In this document: one piece after another, positions 17,832 to 29,000 of the stretch | Layout: each line of letters opens with the position of its first letter | Numbering within the stretch: the first letter of the stretch is position 1 | Assembly: GCF_002104995.1 (NCBI RefSeq) | Contig: NW_024468323.1 | Span: 1 to 42,400 of the forward strand | Source of the DNA: Linderina pennispora | Taxonomy: Eukaryota; Kickxellomycota; Kickxellomycetes; Kickxellales; Kickxellaceae | Reading direction: 5' to 3' | Length of the DNA stretch: 42,400 nucleotides | Translations under genes and position numbers: made by a program | The notes under the pieces: generated by a model | What the model was told of the DNA's origin: nothing | Seen by the model: only the letters and a program-made list of their open reading frames with translations | Databases searched by the model: none

Positions 17832-19737
17832 ATGAGGGTTAAAGTCAAATACACGGCGACCGAGGAAATCAACATCTTCCTTACTGTCAGGCAGACAGAA
17901 AAGGTTGAGAACGTTCGCCAGATGACGGCAACGTGGTTGTCCAAGGAGCTGGACAAGGAGTTGCAGCCAGGGCGCATCATGTTGATTTATCGTGGAAAGC
18001 AGGCAAGTAAACACTAAATTAAAAATCTACACCGCATTGCCCATCTCTTCAGTTGCGGTATCCTGCATATTTGGTACTGACATGCATTACCTCTTTCTTT
18101 TTTGTTTCTTTTAGCTCGCAGACAGCATGAAGTTGTTCGACTATAGCGTGGCCCACGGTGACACATTTATCGCGTTCATAAAGCATCAGATAGAAGAACC
18201 GGCAAACGACGATAACATGGGCGAAGCAGCCGATGTACCGCTCCCGACAGCCATTGAGGACGATGCGTCGTCCGGGAAAGCCGAGGACATTGCTATGGAG
18301 GAGGACGGTGATTTGCTGCCGCTGCCGAACTGTGATGTCTGTAAGAACGATTCAGCGAAGGATTGTAAGAGTTGCGGGTGCACTGAATGTGGTGGAAAGG
18401 ACGACGAGGAACACACGCTTAGCTGCGACGAGTGTGGACGGTTCTTCCACATGCGCTGCCTTTATCCACCACTGACTATAGTGCCTGAGGAGGATTGGTT
18501 CTGCCCCGACTGTTTTAACAAGAATGAAGGAGTAGTTGAAGGCGAAAAGACGTTTAGCAAGTCGGCGCGCAAGGCCAAGATGCCGTCGGCAACCCAGACG
18601 AAGAGCTGGGGCGGCGGTATGGCGTGTGTTGGCACAACCAAGAAGTGCACTATTGTAGACAAGGACTATGCTGGGCCAATCCCAGGTGTCCATGTCGGCC
18701 AGTCATGGCGCTACCGTATTCACGTATCCGAGTCTGGAGTCCACCGGCCGCCAGTCGCTGGCATCGCTGGCAAGTCGTCGACGCCAGCTGTCTCGATTGT
18801 ACTGGCAGCCGGTTACCCAGAGGACGAAGATCATGGTGAAGAGTTTATATACACTGGGTCTGGTGGTTACGATCTGTCTGGCAACAAGCGCACGGCTAAA
18901 GTCCAGGTCTTCGACCAGGAGCTGACTCGCCAGAACCTGTCTCTGGCACGCGCGTGCGCGGCGCCAATCAACGCCGATGTTGGCGCGGAGGCTGCCGATT
19001 GGCGCAGCAGCTCGCCGATCCGCGTGTGCCGCAGCTACAAGGTCGCCAAGAAGCATCCTGAATTCGCGCCTGCGGAGGGGGTGCGCTACGACGGCATCTA
19101 CAAAATCTACAAGTACAGGAAGGAGAGGGGGCACAGCGGCCCATATGTCTGGCGGTTCTGGTTCCGCCGCGACGACCCAGAGCCACTGCCGTGGACACCC
19201 GAGGGCCAGCTGCGGGCCAAGGAGCTCGGGCTCGAGTTGTACGATCCCGATGGCGCCGATGCCGACGGCCGGAGCCACAGTTTGCGCAAGCCTACTGCAT
19301 CGTCGTCGGTGCGGGTCCTGCCGAATGCGGTGTTGCGTGAGCTGATTCGTCTTGATAGTGCGAATGACCGCATCTGGACCGAGGTGTTGAAAGCCACTTT
19401 CAGCAGCGAGTCGGCGTTCCTAGAGGCGGTCACTGAGCGCATGTTCGTTTGTGCTGTGTGTCAGGAGCTTGTGCAGATGCCAGTAACCACGCCCTGCGGC
19501 CACAACGCGTGTGCCAAGTGCCTGTGTCGGTCCCTCAACCACAGCACTGACTGCCCCGTATGCCGTGCCAGCATCAAGGAAATGGGCGACAAAGAGAGAA
19601 TCATGGCCGGCGTGAACCAGAACCTGGTCAACGTCATCATGGCCATGGTACCCACGTATGGAAAGGATTGGGCTATCAGACCTGCAATTACGAGTGTGCA
19701 GCGCGCACGCAGGACTGGCCAGCCGATAATCGGTTAG
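17832..19737 (+). CDS. UHRF1-like protein: UBL, PHD, SRA and RING domains
   Basis: Exons 17832-18002 and 18115-19737 encode about 597 residues. Order: ubiquitin-like domain (1-77; LIYRGKQ spliced to LADSMKLFDY), acidic linker, PHD finger (about 130-191; CKSCGCTECGG, LSCDECGRFFHMRCL, DWFCPDC), SRA domain (about 240-415; GPIPGVHVGQSWRYR, GGYDLSGNKRT, YDGIYKIYKY, VWRFWFRRDD), RING (about 503-541; CAVCQELVQMPVTTPCGHN, CPVCRASI). UHRF1 proteins read hemimethylated CpG through SRA, ubiquitinate histone H3 through RING, and recruit DNMT1. Unlike animal UHRF1 there is no tandem Tudor segment between UBL and PHD. The presence of this gene argues that the host maintains CpG methylation, which fits the CpG-type changes in the nearby elements. 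Confidence 0.85.
18003..18114 (+). other. GC-AG intron in UHRF1-like gene
   Basis: 112 bp. The donor reads AAGCAG|GCAAGT and the acceptor TTTCTTTTAG|CTC. Only this junction joins RGKQ to LADSMKLFDY in frame, the expected UBL sequence. The alternative GT four bases into the intron (GCAAGTAAAC) would break the domain. Confidence 0.8.
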
Positions 19738-22265
19738 GTTGAGAAAATTAGACAAAGTCTGAGGTGCTGCGGAAATAAATTTATTTTTGGTTGCTACGGA
19801 AGCCAAGCAAGTGCAATCCGCTTATTGCGTAGTCAGATACTCAGCTGTATTGCGCAGATCGCTGTTTCCCCCGTGCCATGCCTGGAGTGTTTGTTGTTGA
19901 AAGTGAGTAAAAGGTGTGCGCGCATATCCGTATCAAAATCAGCACTGCAGCATGCATACTCGCTTCCCTCACAGTACTCTGCCATTCTGCTCTTGCCTAC
20001 TGCGCATTGCCCGCTTCCAACTAGGAACGTGCCCCCTTTGTTCCAACATTGGTGAGTCTCGTTGACCGAGTGACTTCCCAAACGAAGCACAAGTCGCGCT
20101 GGAGCGCTTCGTTCGTTGGAATAGCTACTGCTGGAAAATTCACTGCCGCCTGCCGCATGTCTCGTGCAAGCCTAATAGCAGCACAAGGGGAAAAAGTTTA
20201 TTGCTGCTCATATTAGGATTATTGTCGATGCTTATAATGGTGGGCGGCTGCTACCAATTTTAGGGCCGGCAGGCGCTGCTGTAGCAAAACCTGGCAGCTA
20301 CGGCTTTGCCTGCAATATTGCTCCAGTGCCAAGAGTGAATTCTCCCTCCCAAGCCTGCCCGACTGAAATCACAACATTCCGCCTACAATCGGCACGCACA
20401 CTAGCAACTCTAAAACAGGCACAGAAACCCAGGGCTTTTTTGTTTACCACAGCAGGCGTCAATTTCAGGCACCTCTCCTTTTTCGCTGCAAGTGCGTGCA
20501 TTCTTCTCCGCATCCATCGCACAACGCAAGACCTTTTGCTATTGACATACAGAAAATTTGAAGTGTCTCATAATAGTCTGTTTCGAAATAAAGGAGCACA
20601 GATGCAATTGAAATGAATGGCCTCCTTGTCTGCGCCTACGAAGCCAAAACCGTCGGTCCTAAGCCGCTACCATTATTACACGCATTTATTGGACTAGTTG
20701 GAACAAAATAGTCTACTTTTTTGTCGCCTCCCCCGGGCTTGGCGCCTCGGCCCAAGGCGAAATTGTCGGGCTCACCGGAGTACTTGGCAACTGCCGCAGC
20801 GTACTGTTCTTCACAGCGCCGACTGGCCCTTGGTGCTGTGACAGGGGAAACAAACTCCGAAGCCGTCGTCACTTGTTGCTGCGCACCTGTTCACGATAAT
20901 CATGGCCAATACCCCTCGGCAAGTGCCAGTGGATTCCAAACCCGGCTAACAAGTCCTCGTTATGCACGTAGGCTCCCTCCCCAATAACAAAAAAGCCTGT
21001 TCGCCCAGCGGTCACCCCCTTGTCGAGATTTCCCAAGACACGGGGGTCCACCTACCCGACCCCTCCACCCGCCCAGAGCTCGTTCTTTTTTTGTTCGCTT
21101 CGCTTCTCTTTTTTACTTGCTCTGCTCTTATCCCGGATACAGCCCAGCCGTGAACGCCTTTGGTATAAAAGGGCAATGCGCATCCCACCCTCTAGACTTG
21201 GCCTATCCCCACAGTTAGCACGTAACCGCCAATTCCCAGATAAAACCTTATTCTTATTCCAAGTCTCTTTGTAATTTTCTGTACAGAAACGACCTCTTTG
21301 TACCACCATCATAATGACTCCAACTACCTCGATCCCCGACACCGCCCTTCGTCGCGACTACCCGAGTCCGCCCAGACCGCCATCTGACTTCGATTGCTAA
21401 TGTCACGTCTGATACCAGATTGGTAGTCTGCGTGACCCCTTCGTCCAAGCATTGGAAGGCACACTTGCTGCTGGCTCTGCAGGCTGCTCTCAAGAAAAAA
21501 AAAAAACAAAACCAAGGTCTTGCTCCCCACTGTCCCTAATTTTAGCACCCATCAATAAAATACGAGGGGGGAAAGGTGCGGAAGGGAGGGAGGCTGGCTT
21601 TGTCATCGCTACTGACTGGGCCATTCGCGGCCCGAAGGCTCAGAAATCGGGCGAAACTAGAGGAGGCAGCATGGGCGCACTCGGCAGTCGAAACTCCGAC
21701 AGAGCATCGGGTAATCCCTTTCCTTGTCGCTTCCGTTGCGGACCAGTAACTGGTGGCCCTTCCAGCTCTCCGTTTATCCCATGTAATTAGAATAAAAGCT
21801 CATCTATTTCAAAATGCTGTCCTGGCTATTCGCCAGCGCCCGAATCCACAGCTCATCCCCCGTTTTTTTACATTTCTATATATGGTCATATTAAAATGCG
21901 CGCCCTCCTTCCGCTGCTCTCTCTATCCCCTTTTTATGCCAAGATGTGCACTGCAGCGTCTGCAGATAACAGATCCACGTCCCCTCACCCGGGCCCGCTA
22001 TTGCTCCCTGGTTGTTCTAATGCAAAATCTGTGCCCACACCACAGTGCCTGCTGCATAGGAGTGATCACCTCTCCCTTCATCAAGCGCTTGCATAACAAG
22101 GCATCGTTCTTGCGTTCACGAATGGCATCATTTGTCGTTCCTACTTCCATAGTTCACTGTTCTTGTCTAAAGATAGAGTGCTCAGAGGTTCACAACATCC
22201 GTGGTTTCCCAGAGGCCAGGTGGGTGACACAAGCCAGAACCCAGTACCCCGGTATCCTGATCCGC
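19738..22265. other. Long gene-poor interval
   Basis: About 2.5 kb without a gene I can support. Content: the 3' flank of the UHRF1-like gene (AATAAA at about 19772), C-rich stretches, an A11 run near 21496 and AATAAA-like signals near 21554 and 21791. A strong TATA box (21164-21171) is followed only by very short frames. Several 60-250 codon frames overlap on both strands without conserved motifs. It could hold a non-coding transcript or a decayed gene. Confidence 0.4.
21164..21171 (+). promoter_or_regulatory. TATA box without an obvious gene
   Basis: TATAAAAG in a GC-richer context (TTTGGTATAAAAGGGC). The first downstream ATG (21314) opens a frame of only 28 codons. A transcript may run to the AATAAA near 21554. 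Confidence 0.35.
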
Positions 22266-22799
22266 TTAACCGACAAGTGCTGTAAAGAGCGGCTCGCCCA
22301 GAATGTACACACCTGCCAGTCCCAGTACACCCACCAGTCCCAGGATCTTGGGGTTGCTCCCGTCAAGACCCAGGTTCACACGACACAAATGGTAATACGT
22401 ATCATAAATCCTCTGACACTCGTTCGGATCTCTTGCAAGCCTGGTCTCTTTCACCACGTCCTCCCAGTTAATTTCCTGCTCGCCTCGCCGTAGCGCCTCC
22501 TTTTCGGCCTTGTGTGCACCTCGAATAACCTTTTCAACCTCGTCTCTCGTCCACATGCTCATACGCGGCGCCGACCGGTCCTGTAGCCCTTGCTGGAGCT
22601 GATAGAACTTTGCTTCGCATTCCGACTGCTCGGCCTGCACCCGTGTCGATACACGGTTCCAGTCGATCGGCTTGGCTTTCGTCAGATACTCGTTGTAGAT
22701 GTTGTGGTACAGAATGCGTTCTTGCTTTTGCGTCCACTGGTGGGCAAACCTTATCCGCGCCGGGCGCTTGCTACGTACTGTCGAGTACAGTCGATGCAT
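22266..22799 (-). CDS. SANT/Myb-like protein with carboxyl-terminal membrane segment
   Basis: 177 residues. The amino end (MHRLYSTVRSKRPARIRFAH) is basic with no acidic residues, like a mitochondrial presequence. Two SANT/Myb-like units follow: one with WTQKQERILYHNI ... IDWNRVSTRV (about 22-65) and one with MWTRDEVEKVIRGAH ... INWEDVVKET ... CQRIYDTYYHL (about 82-140). The last ~25 residues (GLVGVLGLAGVYILGEPLF) form a hydrophobic membrane segment. DNA-binding-like repeats next to a membrane anchor suggest a mitochondrial or nuclear-envelope protein, but I do not recognise the family. Single exon, isolated between long gaps. Confidence 0.65.
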   Translation of the reverse strand: MHRLYSTVRSKRPARIRFAHQWTQKQERILYHNIYNEYLTKAKPIDWNRVSTRVQAEQSECEAKFYQLQQGLQDRSAPRMSMWTRDEVEKVIRGAHKAEKEALRRGEQEINWEDVVKETRLARDPNECQRIYDTYYHLCRVNLGLDGSNPKILGLVGVLGLAGVYILGEPLFTALVG

Positions 22800-24232
22800 T
22801 CCAAATGGGTTGGAAGGATAATGTGTGCAAAAAAGGGAAAAGAAAGGTGGCTGTGGGGAATTGCCATATTGAGGAGGGGAGCGAGATACCCAGATTCTTA
22901 ATGTGATGGGCCATTAAGGGTCCACTATTTTTGCGTCCAGGTTACACAAGAGCTGCCAACTATGCGAAGATGCAGCTACCTGCATTTTAGCACGCTTCGA
23001 ACGTCTATTGCTGAGACTTTTCTACCACCATAACGACGGTCTCATCCACGAGCTGGACCCTTCTCACAGCTTGCATTGCTGGATGAGTCGATTCTACAAC
23101 CTGAATAGCTGGTAAAGGGGCAGATAAGTTCAATAGCAGGTCGCAATTGGGCTGTCGCTGGGGCGGTTCCGGATACACGTCACTAGTCCAGTTTCCGATT
23201 TTGGTTCCTGTGCAGCAGGCATGGCATTCACATGCAAGGCTTTCCTACAGCTTCTGCCCTCTGAACCAATTGCAGTTTTATAATGCCGGTGGCGGACTAG
23301 TTGTCAGATATGCTGCACAGTCACGTGCACACGACATTGCATGCCCGCTGCCTGCTAACCTTGCAACACATGGTGAGCCAACTCGAGTTTTAGCAAGCCC
23401 AGCCCAAAGGGGGTAGCATCACAGAATCCTATTAGCAGTGAAGGATCCTTTTTTGACAGCCTTGAAAGGAACACACCCACACCTGTTACGACGGCGACCC
23501 TAGCGTGACAGAAGACTGCAAAGGATATCCACTTGGTGGGCAGATGCACCACCACATCCTTCTTTCAGAGGACCATGGTGAAGAGCCAACGCAACTAAAG
23601 CTAAGAAAAGCGCAAACACTTGCCACTCGCCCTCCTCCCCATGGAGAGCGGGTGAGCGTTTGAAACCCCAGCTCAAAGAAATAATAATGTTCACATTACC
23701 CAAAGCATCTTCAGAAGAAAAAACGATTTAGTCGCTGCCCACTAGCAGAAGTATATATGCCAGCGGGCAACACTGAGCAAATGCAGCTTGGGCACACCCC
23801 TTGAAAGCGTATTTACGGTTTTGATGGCTACCCCTAGAACAAAATGTCACTTAGTTTGCGCTAAAACACCTCACTGGAGGATGCTGCAGCGTTGGAGTGT
23901 TATTCTCTCAAACAACTGAACAGCATCTCTTCTCCTTCTAAGCACATAGTATATGAGCTGGGACAGATATGACTGAGGAACTAAGCGTCAGATATTCGCC
24001 GACCACAGTCAGTGACAAAGTGGCTAATAGAGCACTCGAACCAACACCACTGCTGGTAATATTTTCGTTCCCAGACTGCATGCAGGCTGTGTGGATAACG
24101 GCCACAAGAGACTACTCAAATGCTGCTGAGCTGAATCTGGTGTTGAGCTGAGCCGGGTGCTGAGCTGCCGCCTTGGTCTGCGGAGCTGAGGTTTTTGGCG
24201 GCCTGCGGAGTTCCTCTCAGCACCGCACTGCT
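22800..24232. other. Gene-poor interval
   Basis: About 1.4 kb with no supportable gene. The first part holds the 5' flank of the SANT-like gene; the end leads into the NmrA promoter. Around 24120-24190 there are several short GCTGAG/TGAGCTG repeats. No RNA gene or element seen. Confidence 0.4.
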
Positions 24233-24239
24233 TATAAAT
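24233..24239 (+). promoter_or_regulatory. TATA box of NmrA-like gene
   Basis: TATAAAT, 121 bp before the first in-frame ATG (24360) and 241 bp before the ATG used here (24480). Confidence 0.5.
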
Positions 24240-24479
24240 GCAGGAAAATGCTTTTTTTCGATAATTTTCTTCCAGAAGTTTCTCACGTCAGTCCACTCTT
24301 GCGGAGACTCCGTCGTCTAGAGAACTGACTGGCAGAGCATGTATGCAAGCTGATTACTAATGAATAGGGTGCTGCCAAGAATCCAAAGGCATATAAGAAT
24401 GAGACCCAATCTCGGTTTTTTCTCAACATTATCATCAACAAACTGGGATTCAAGCCAACTGTCCTCGTCAACTGAAACC

Positions 24480-25430
24480 ATGCCTGAAACTGTCGCTGTT
24501 ATTGGAGCTACCGGAGCCCAAGGCGGATCTGTCGTCGCCTCTCTATACGAATCGCCAGACCAGTACCACATCCGTGGCGTCACCCGCAACGCCAGTTCTG
24601 ATCGTGTCAAGGAGCTGCGCGCTCAGTACCCCAACGTCGAGTGGGTTGTGGCCGACAACTACGACCCAGAGAGCCTTCGTCGTGCCTTCAAGAACGTCGA
24701 CATTGTCTTTGCCAACACCAACTATCTGCAGCCAGAGGTCCTGGCGCAGGTTGACGCTGGCGACCTCGATGCTGAATTCAAGCTAGGCAAGAACATTGTC
24801 GACGCCGCCATTGCCGAGGGGGTCTCGCATATCATCTACAGCTCGCTGGAGAGCGCGGCCAAGGGAAGCAATGGGAAGTATACGAAGGTGTATGAGCTTG
24901 AGGGGAAGAACAAGATTGAGCAGTACATTCGCAGCCAGTCGGACAAGATCAAGGGATACTACGTCTACGCTGGATTCTACTTCCAAAACCTCTTGGGAAC
25001 GGCAAAGTGGACCACTACTGTCAACAGTGATGGAGACGAAGTTCCAGCTGTGCGGTTTTCGTACCCGCTGCCTAGGGATACCAAGCTGCCGTATGTCGAC
25101 ATCGAAAAGGACCTGGGCAATGCTGTGCGTCTGATTGCTGACAACCGCGGTGATTACGAGGGCAAGATCGTTGGTGCCTATAGTGGACTGTACAGTTCTG
25201 GAGACATCGTCGACACATTTACACGTGTCACCGGAGTGCCGGCTATTTATGTCAACGAGAAGTTCGAAGGTTTTGACCGCTCCGAGTTCTATGATATGCT
25301 TGATTACTTTGTCGAGTTTGGCGAGTTCGTGGGGTGTGACGTTGTGTTCGCCTCCAAAGTGTCGCCCCGTCCATTTGTTGACCTAGGCCAGTTTTGGCAG
25401 AGATACTCTGACTTTAGACCGCCGCAGTGA
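24480..25430 (+). CDS. NmrA-like NAD(P)-binding protein
   Basis: 316 residues. The amino end MPETVAVIGATGAQGGSVVA is the glycine-rich Rossmann loop (GATGAQGG) of the NmrA/HSCARG group of atypical short-chain dehydrogenases. Then GVTRNASSDRVKELRAQYP, VEWVVADNYDPESLRRAFK, HIIYSSLESAAKG and GYYVYAGFYFQNLLG follow NmrA order. NmrA proteins act as redox sensors or regulators rather than clear enzymes. The frame is open upstream to an ATG at 24360; the 40-residue extension is basic, then Ser/Thr-rich, so a mitochondrial-targeted form is possible. I prefer 24480, which has an ACCATG context and matches the family start. Single exon; AATAAA at about 25471. Confidence 0.85.
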   Translation: MPETVAVIGATGAQGGSVVASLYESPDQYHIRGVTRNASSDRVKELRAQYPNVEWVVADNYDPESLRRAFKNVDIVFANTNYLQPEVLAQVDAGDLDAEFKLGKNIVDAAIAEGVSHIIYSSLESAAKGSNGKYTKVYELEGKNKIEQYIRSQSDKIKGYYVYAGFYFQNLLGTAKWTTTVNSDGDEVPAVRFSYPLPRDTKLPYVDIEKDLGNAVRLIADNRGDYEGKIVGAYSGLYSSGDIVDTFTRVTGVPAIYVNEKFEGFDRSEFYDMLDYFVEFGEFVGCDVVFASKVSPRPFVDLGQFWQRYSDFRPPQ

Positions 25431-26023
25431 TGACTACGCACATTAGCTGTCGCTTTATTTTCAATCTGACAATAAATAAATCATCGAGTTTAGTCACTAC
25501 CTTCTTCACAGTAGTTGTGCCCATTCCATAGTCGATGCTCATACGATGCGTAGGTGATTTGCAAGTAGAATTACAAATATAGCATGTTGCATGGAGCAAT
25601 TAAAGCCTGATAATACTGCATAGATAAGCAGTGGCAGCACAGAGAGTGCGAGAACAGATACCGAGCTCAGGACGGATGCAGCGCCAGATGTAGAGGAGTT
25701 TGATATGTACAATCCAAGCGACCTCGGATGTTCACGGCCAAGTGCTGCACGACAAAGCAACATCGTCAGCGCAAAGAGGTTCAACAACGCATATGTGCTG
25801 GCCTGTGTTCGCGAAGACTAAACCAAGTATATCCTTGGCTAGAGACATCCACAGGCACATCACCATGCCTAGAACATTCCACTCCAGCCCGCATTTCCTA
25901 AAAAGCAGCTGGTGGGACCGCAGCAGCATCCATTTTTCTTTTCCTCGCTCCGACAATTCAATTTAAAAAAGTTTTTCTCTTTTTCTGTTTCCAGCTATAC
26001 AAATTTATCTTACAGCATTTGAA
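25431..26023. other. Intergenic between NmrA-like and listerin genes
   Basis: 593 bp. It includes an 82-codon minus-strand frame (25539-25787) with a hydrophobic amino end (MLNLFALTMLLCRAALG) and a Ser-rich then hydrophobic centre. It could be a small secreted or anchored protein, but nothing else supports it. The last ~60 bp are pyrimidine-rich and probably carry the listerin transcription start. Confidence 0.35.
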
Positions 26024-29000
26024 ATGTCGGGAAAGGGTAGACAACCTCGCGTCAAGGGCAACCTCAAGCCAACGAGCAGCAGGTAAGTGCTGGTGCAGCA
26101 GAATACAACTTTGACTGTTTTGTTTCCAATGACCACAGCACCCATTGACTTTCTTCCTCACTGCCTTTCTTCTAGTCGTGCGGCGGACTTGCTCGAGGGA
26201 GACATGGCGGCGATAAACGCGTTCAAGGCAAACCCGGCTCTCGCGTTCAGCCAGCTGTCGCGTGCTGCTCCCAGCCCTAGGCAATTATCAAAGTCCACCA
26301 CGCCTGAGGCGAACTCACGCTCATCGACACCGGGGCCGGCATTAGACCAGATCGACGGGCACCTGGCGTCACAGCTTAAGCGGCTGGGAAAGCACGACTC
26401 GAAGACGAAGATGCGTGCGCTGTTTGAGCTGAAAGGATACGTTGCCGAGCACACATGGGAGGACGGGCTGGAGGGCATGATGCTGGCGTGGCCGCCGCTG
26501 TTCAGAAAACACATTTTTGATCCCGACCGGCGTGTGCGTGCAGCCGTAGCCACGGTCAATGCTGCGCTGGTGAAGAGCGCCGGAAAGCGGCTGGCGCCCA
26601 ATTTGAAGCAGCTGATCGGGGCCTGGATTGCCTCCTACTTTGATCCGCACCGGGAGGTGGCCAAGACGTCCAAGAAGGCATACGAGACAGTGTTCCCAGA
26701 GTCCCGGCGCAAAGAAGTGTTTGCGTACTGCATGGATGAGCTTGTCGGTTTTGCGGTTGACAACATTGTGAACCAGACACCAGAGACGCTGAGCGACCCG
26801 CGGTTTGCCGATGCCGAGGAAATGAAGAGCAAGTTCGAGCAGGTCATTGGCGCTTCTTTTGGCATTCTGGGGCTAGTCATCGAGGAAGTCGAGTCAGATA
26901 AAGTGGTGGAAGCGAAGGCCAAGTTCGATGAGGTTCTCGGCAGCAAAAAGGCAATGCAATTCCTGGCCAGCCCAGCCACGTTCATTCGCCGGGCCGTATA
27001 CCGGTTCATCCGCTCAGCCATGCTTGGGTGTCCGCAGCTGGCGCAGGACTCGTATCTGCAGCTGACCCAGGCACTGGTGTCAAATGCATTTGTGGACAAC
27101 GACCCGACAGCACACGGCGACATGTGGGATGCAGTTTTGCTGACCACCAAAAACTACCCGCAGGCATGGTCTGAGATCACAGCCAAGGGCAAGAAGACGC
27201 CGCCTGTGGCCCGGCTCTTTGCTTTCCTGAGTTCGCGCTGCCGTATGGCCCCCACAATCTCATACCCATCGGTTCTGGCGCTGCTGGCAAACCTGCCCGC
27301 GGATATCCTTGACGAGCCAGCGTTTAGCAGCGAGTTCCGCGGCGCTCTATGGCAGGGTGCTGCAGCCAGTGATGAAGCGGCTGCGGCCACGAAGATCGGT
27401 GCCAGGGCAGTGCAGGTCGAGAGCATTTCTCTGGTCAGTGCCTTGTGCGAATGCCTGTCGTTCTTGTGGCAGCGCAGCCTAAAGGCAGCCGGACCTGTGG
27501 GCATCGACAGTGTAAGCAAGGAGGCAGCCCAGGAACTGGATCGGCTGTGGCACTTTTACCTCCAGAATGGCGACGTGGCCGAGGAAATGACAGGGGCGTT
27601 TGTCGCGCTGTACTGCAAGATCGAGGTCCTGGCAGAGAAGTACGGGACGGTGCTGATGGACAAGATCTGGGCACAAACCAGCTGGTTCGCACTGAAGAGG
27701 CTATCTGGCGACTCAGCGGCTCCTGTGGTTCATTTGGTAGCACAGATCCGAGCTCTGGATGCTAAGCAGCACGGGCTACTGGTTGAAAATGCAAAGAAGC
27801 TGGTGGTCGCTTTCTGCCAGCTCGCAGCGCAATCTCCTGATGACCAGACAGCCCAGGGCCTTATTCAGACACTGGCTCAGCATGCTCCTGACGTCGTATT
27901 CCGCGAAGGGTTTGCCGACAAGTTCTCTGTTCGCTTAGAAAAGTCGGGTGCTTGCGACGAAGCTATAGATCTGGTTCTATCCAAGGCACAATACGTGATG
28001 GCCAACACCGGATCGCTGGCGGAGGCGGTCGCCAGCCTAGACGAATTTGTCAGGATGCCAGCCGACAGTACTGACGATGGAAATGGCACAACGCTGCGCC
28101 TTGTCACAGCATTGCTGAAGGCGCTTCCGGGCTCGCAGATCTCCCGGAATGGAGGCTTTACCTCGGCGCGCCTGCCGTCGCTGGATGCTCTTATCGTATC
28201 GTCGATTCCCAGCATTCCCAGCTGTGCTGATGACATATTGTCTGCATCATTTGAGTCACCGCCACCGCAGCTGTTGCAGCTGTACAGCCAAGCACTGCAG
28301 CTGTCGTTCTGCGGCACGGTACTTGTCTCACCCCAGACAGTTAATGTGGTGTTCGACTGGATGGAGAGCGTGTTCAAAAATGCAGTACGAGATACAGTGG
28401 GAGGACAAAAAATCCAAGAGCAGCTCGCTGGACAGCTGGATCCGAACCATCCATGAGGTTCTGAGCAGCTGGACTGCTTTGGCGAACGACCGCATGGCTG
28501 GCCCACGGTTTGTACGGTTCTGGCTTACACGCACTGACAACAATGCGCGCTCGGCGCTGGGTCTATTGTTCGACATGGCGCTGTCGTCGGCGCACGGTGA
28601 AACCGGTCCTGACAGCACGCTGGCCGGAATTGCGCACGCAAAACTCTACCCACAAGCCAAGCGTGCGTGGTCGGCAACCGAGTCACAGCTCGAGAAGCTA
28701 CACCTGGGATCGGAGCTGGCACACGCGTTGAGCGAGTCGATTTCAGAGGACCTAGGCGATCTGGCAACACTCAAGAACCCATCGCATCTGGCACGTCTTG
28801 CCCACTCGGTGTTTGCGCGTATCTGTCCGCAGGACGATACCAAGGCAATCAAGTCCTTGATCCGCAGGTGGCTACTGGACGAACTTTCCTGGAAGGGAGC
28901 ATTGCAGGGAGATGCGCAGGCAGTACTTGGTGAGAGCGCCTTGGTTGATGACTATCTGGGCCAGACCGCGCTAGGCAGTGCAGCACTGAGCCAGGCTATC

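Noticed and set aside
20636-21051. Possible two-exon small gene on the minus strand (LLAGFGIHWHLPRGIGHDY joined to YAAAVAKYSGEPDNF)
   Set aside because: A GT-AG junction can be drawn, but the start is unclear, no family is recognised, and the region has many chance open frames.
21314-21570. 28-codon frame after the TATA box followed by an overlapping +1 frame, like antizyme frameshifting
   Set aside because: The second frame lacks the antizyme core, several frames are open by composition, and the shift site (TGC TAA) is not a known one.
24120-24195. Repeated GCTGAG/TGAGCTG motifs
   Set aside because: Short, irregular and in GC-rich promoter DNA; no evidence of function.
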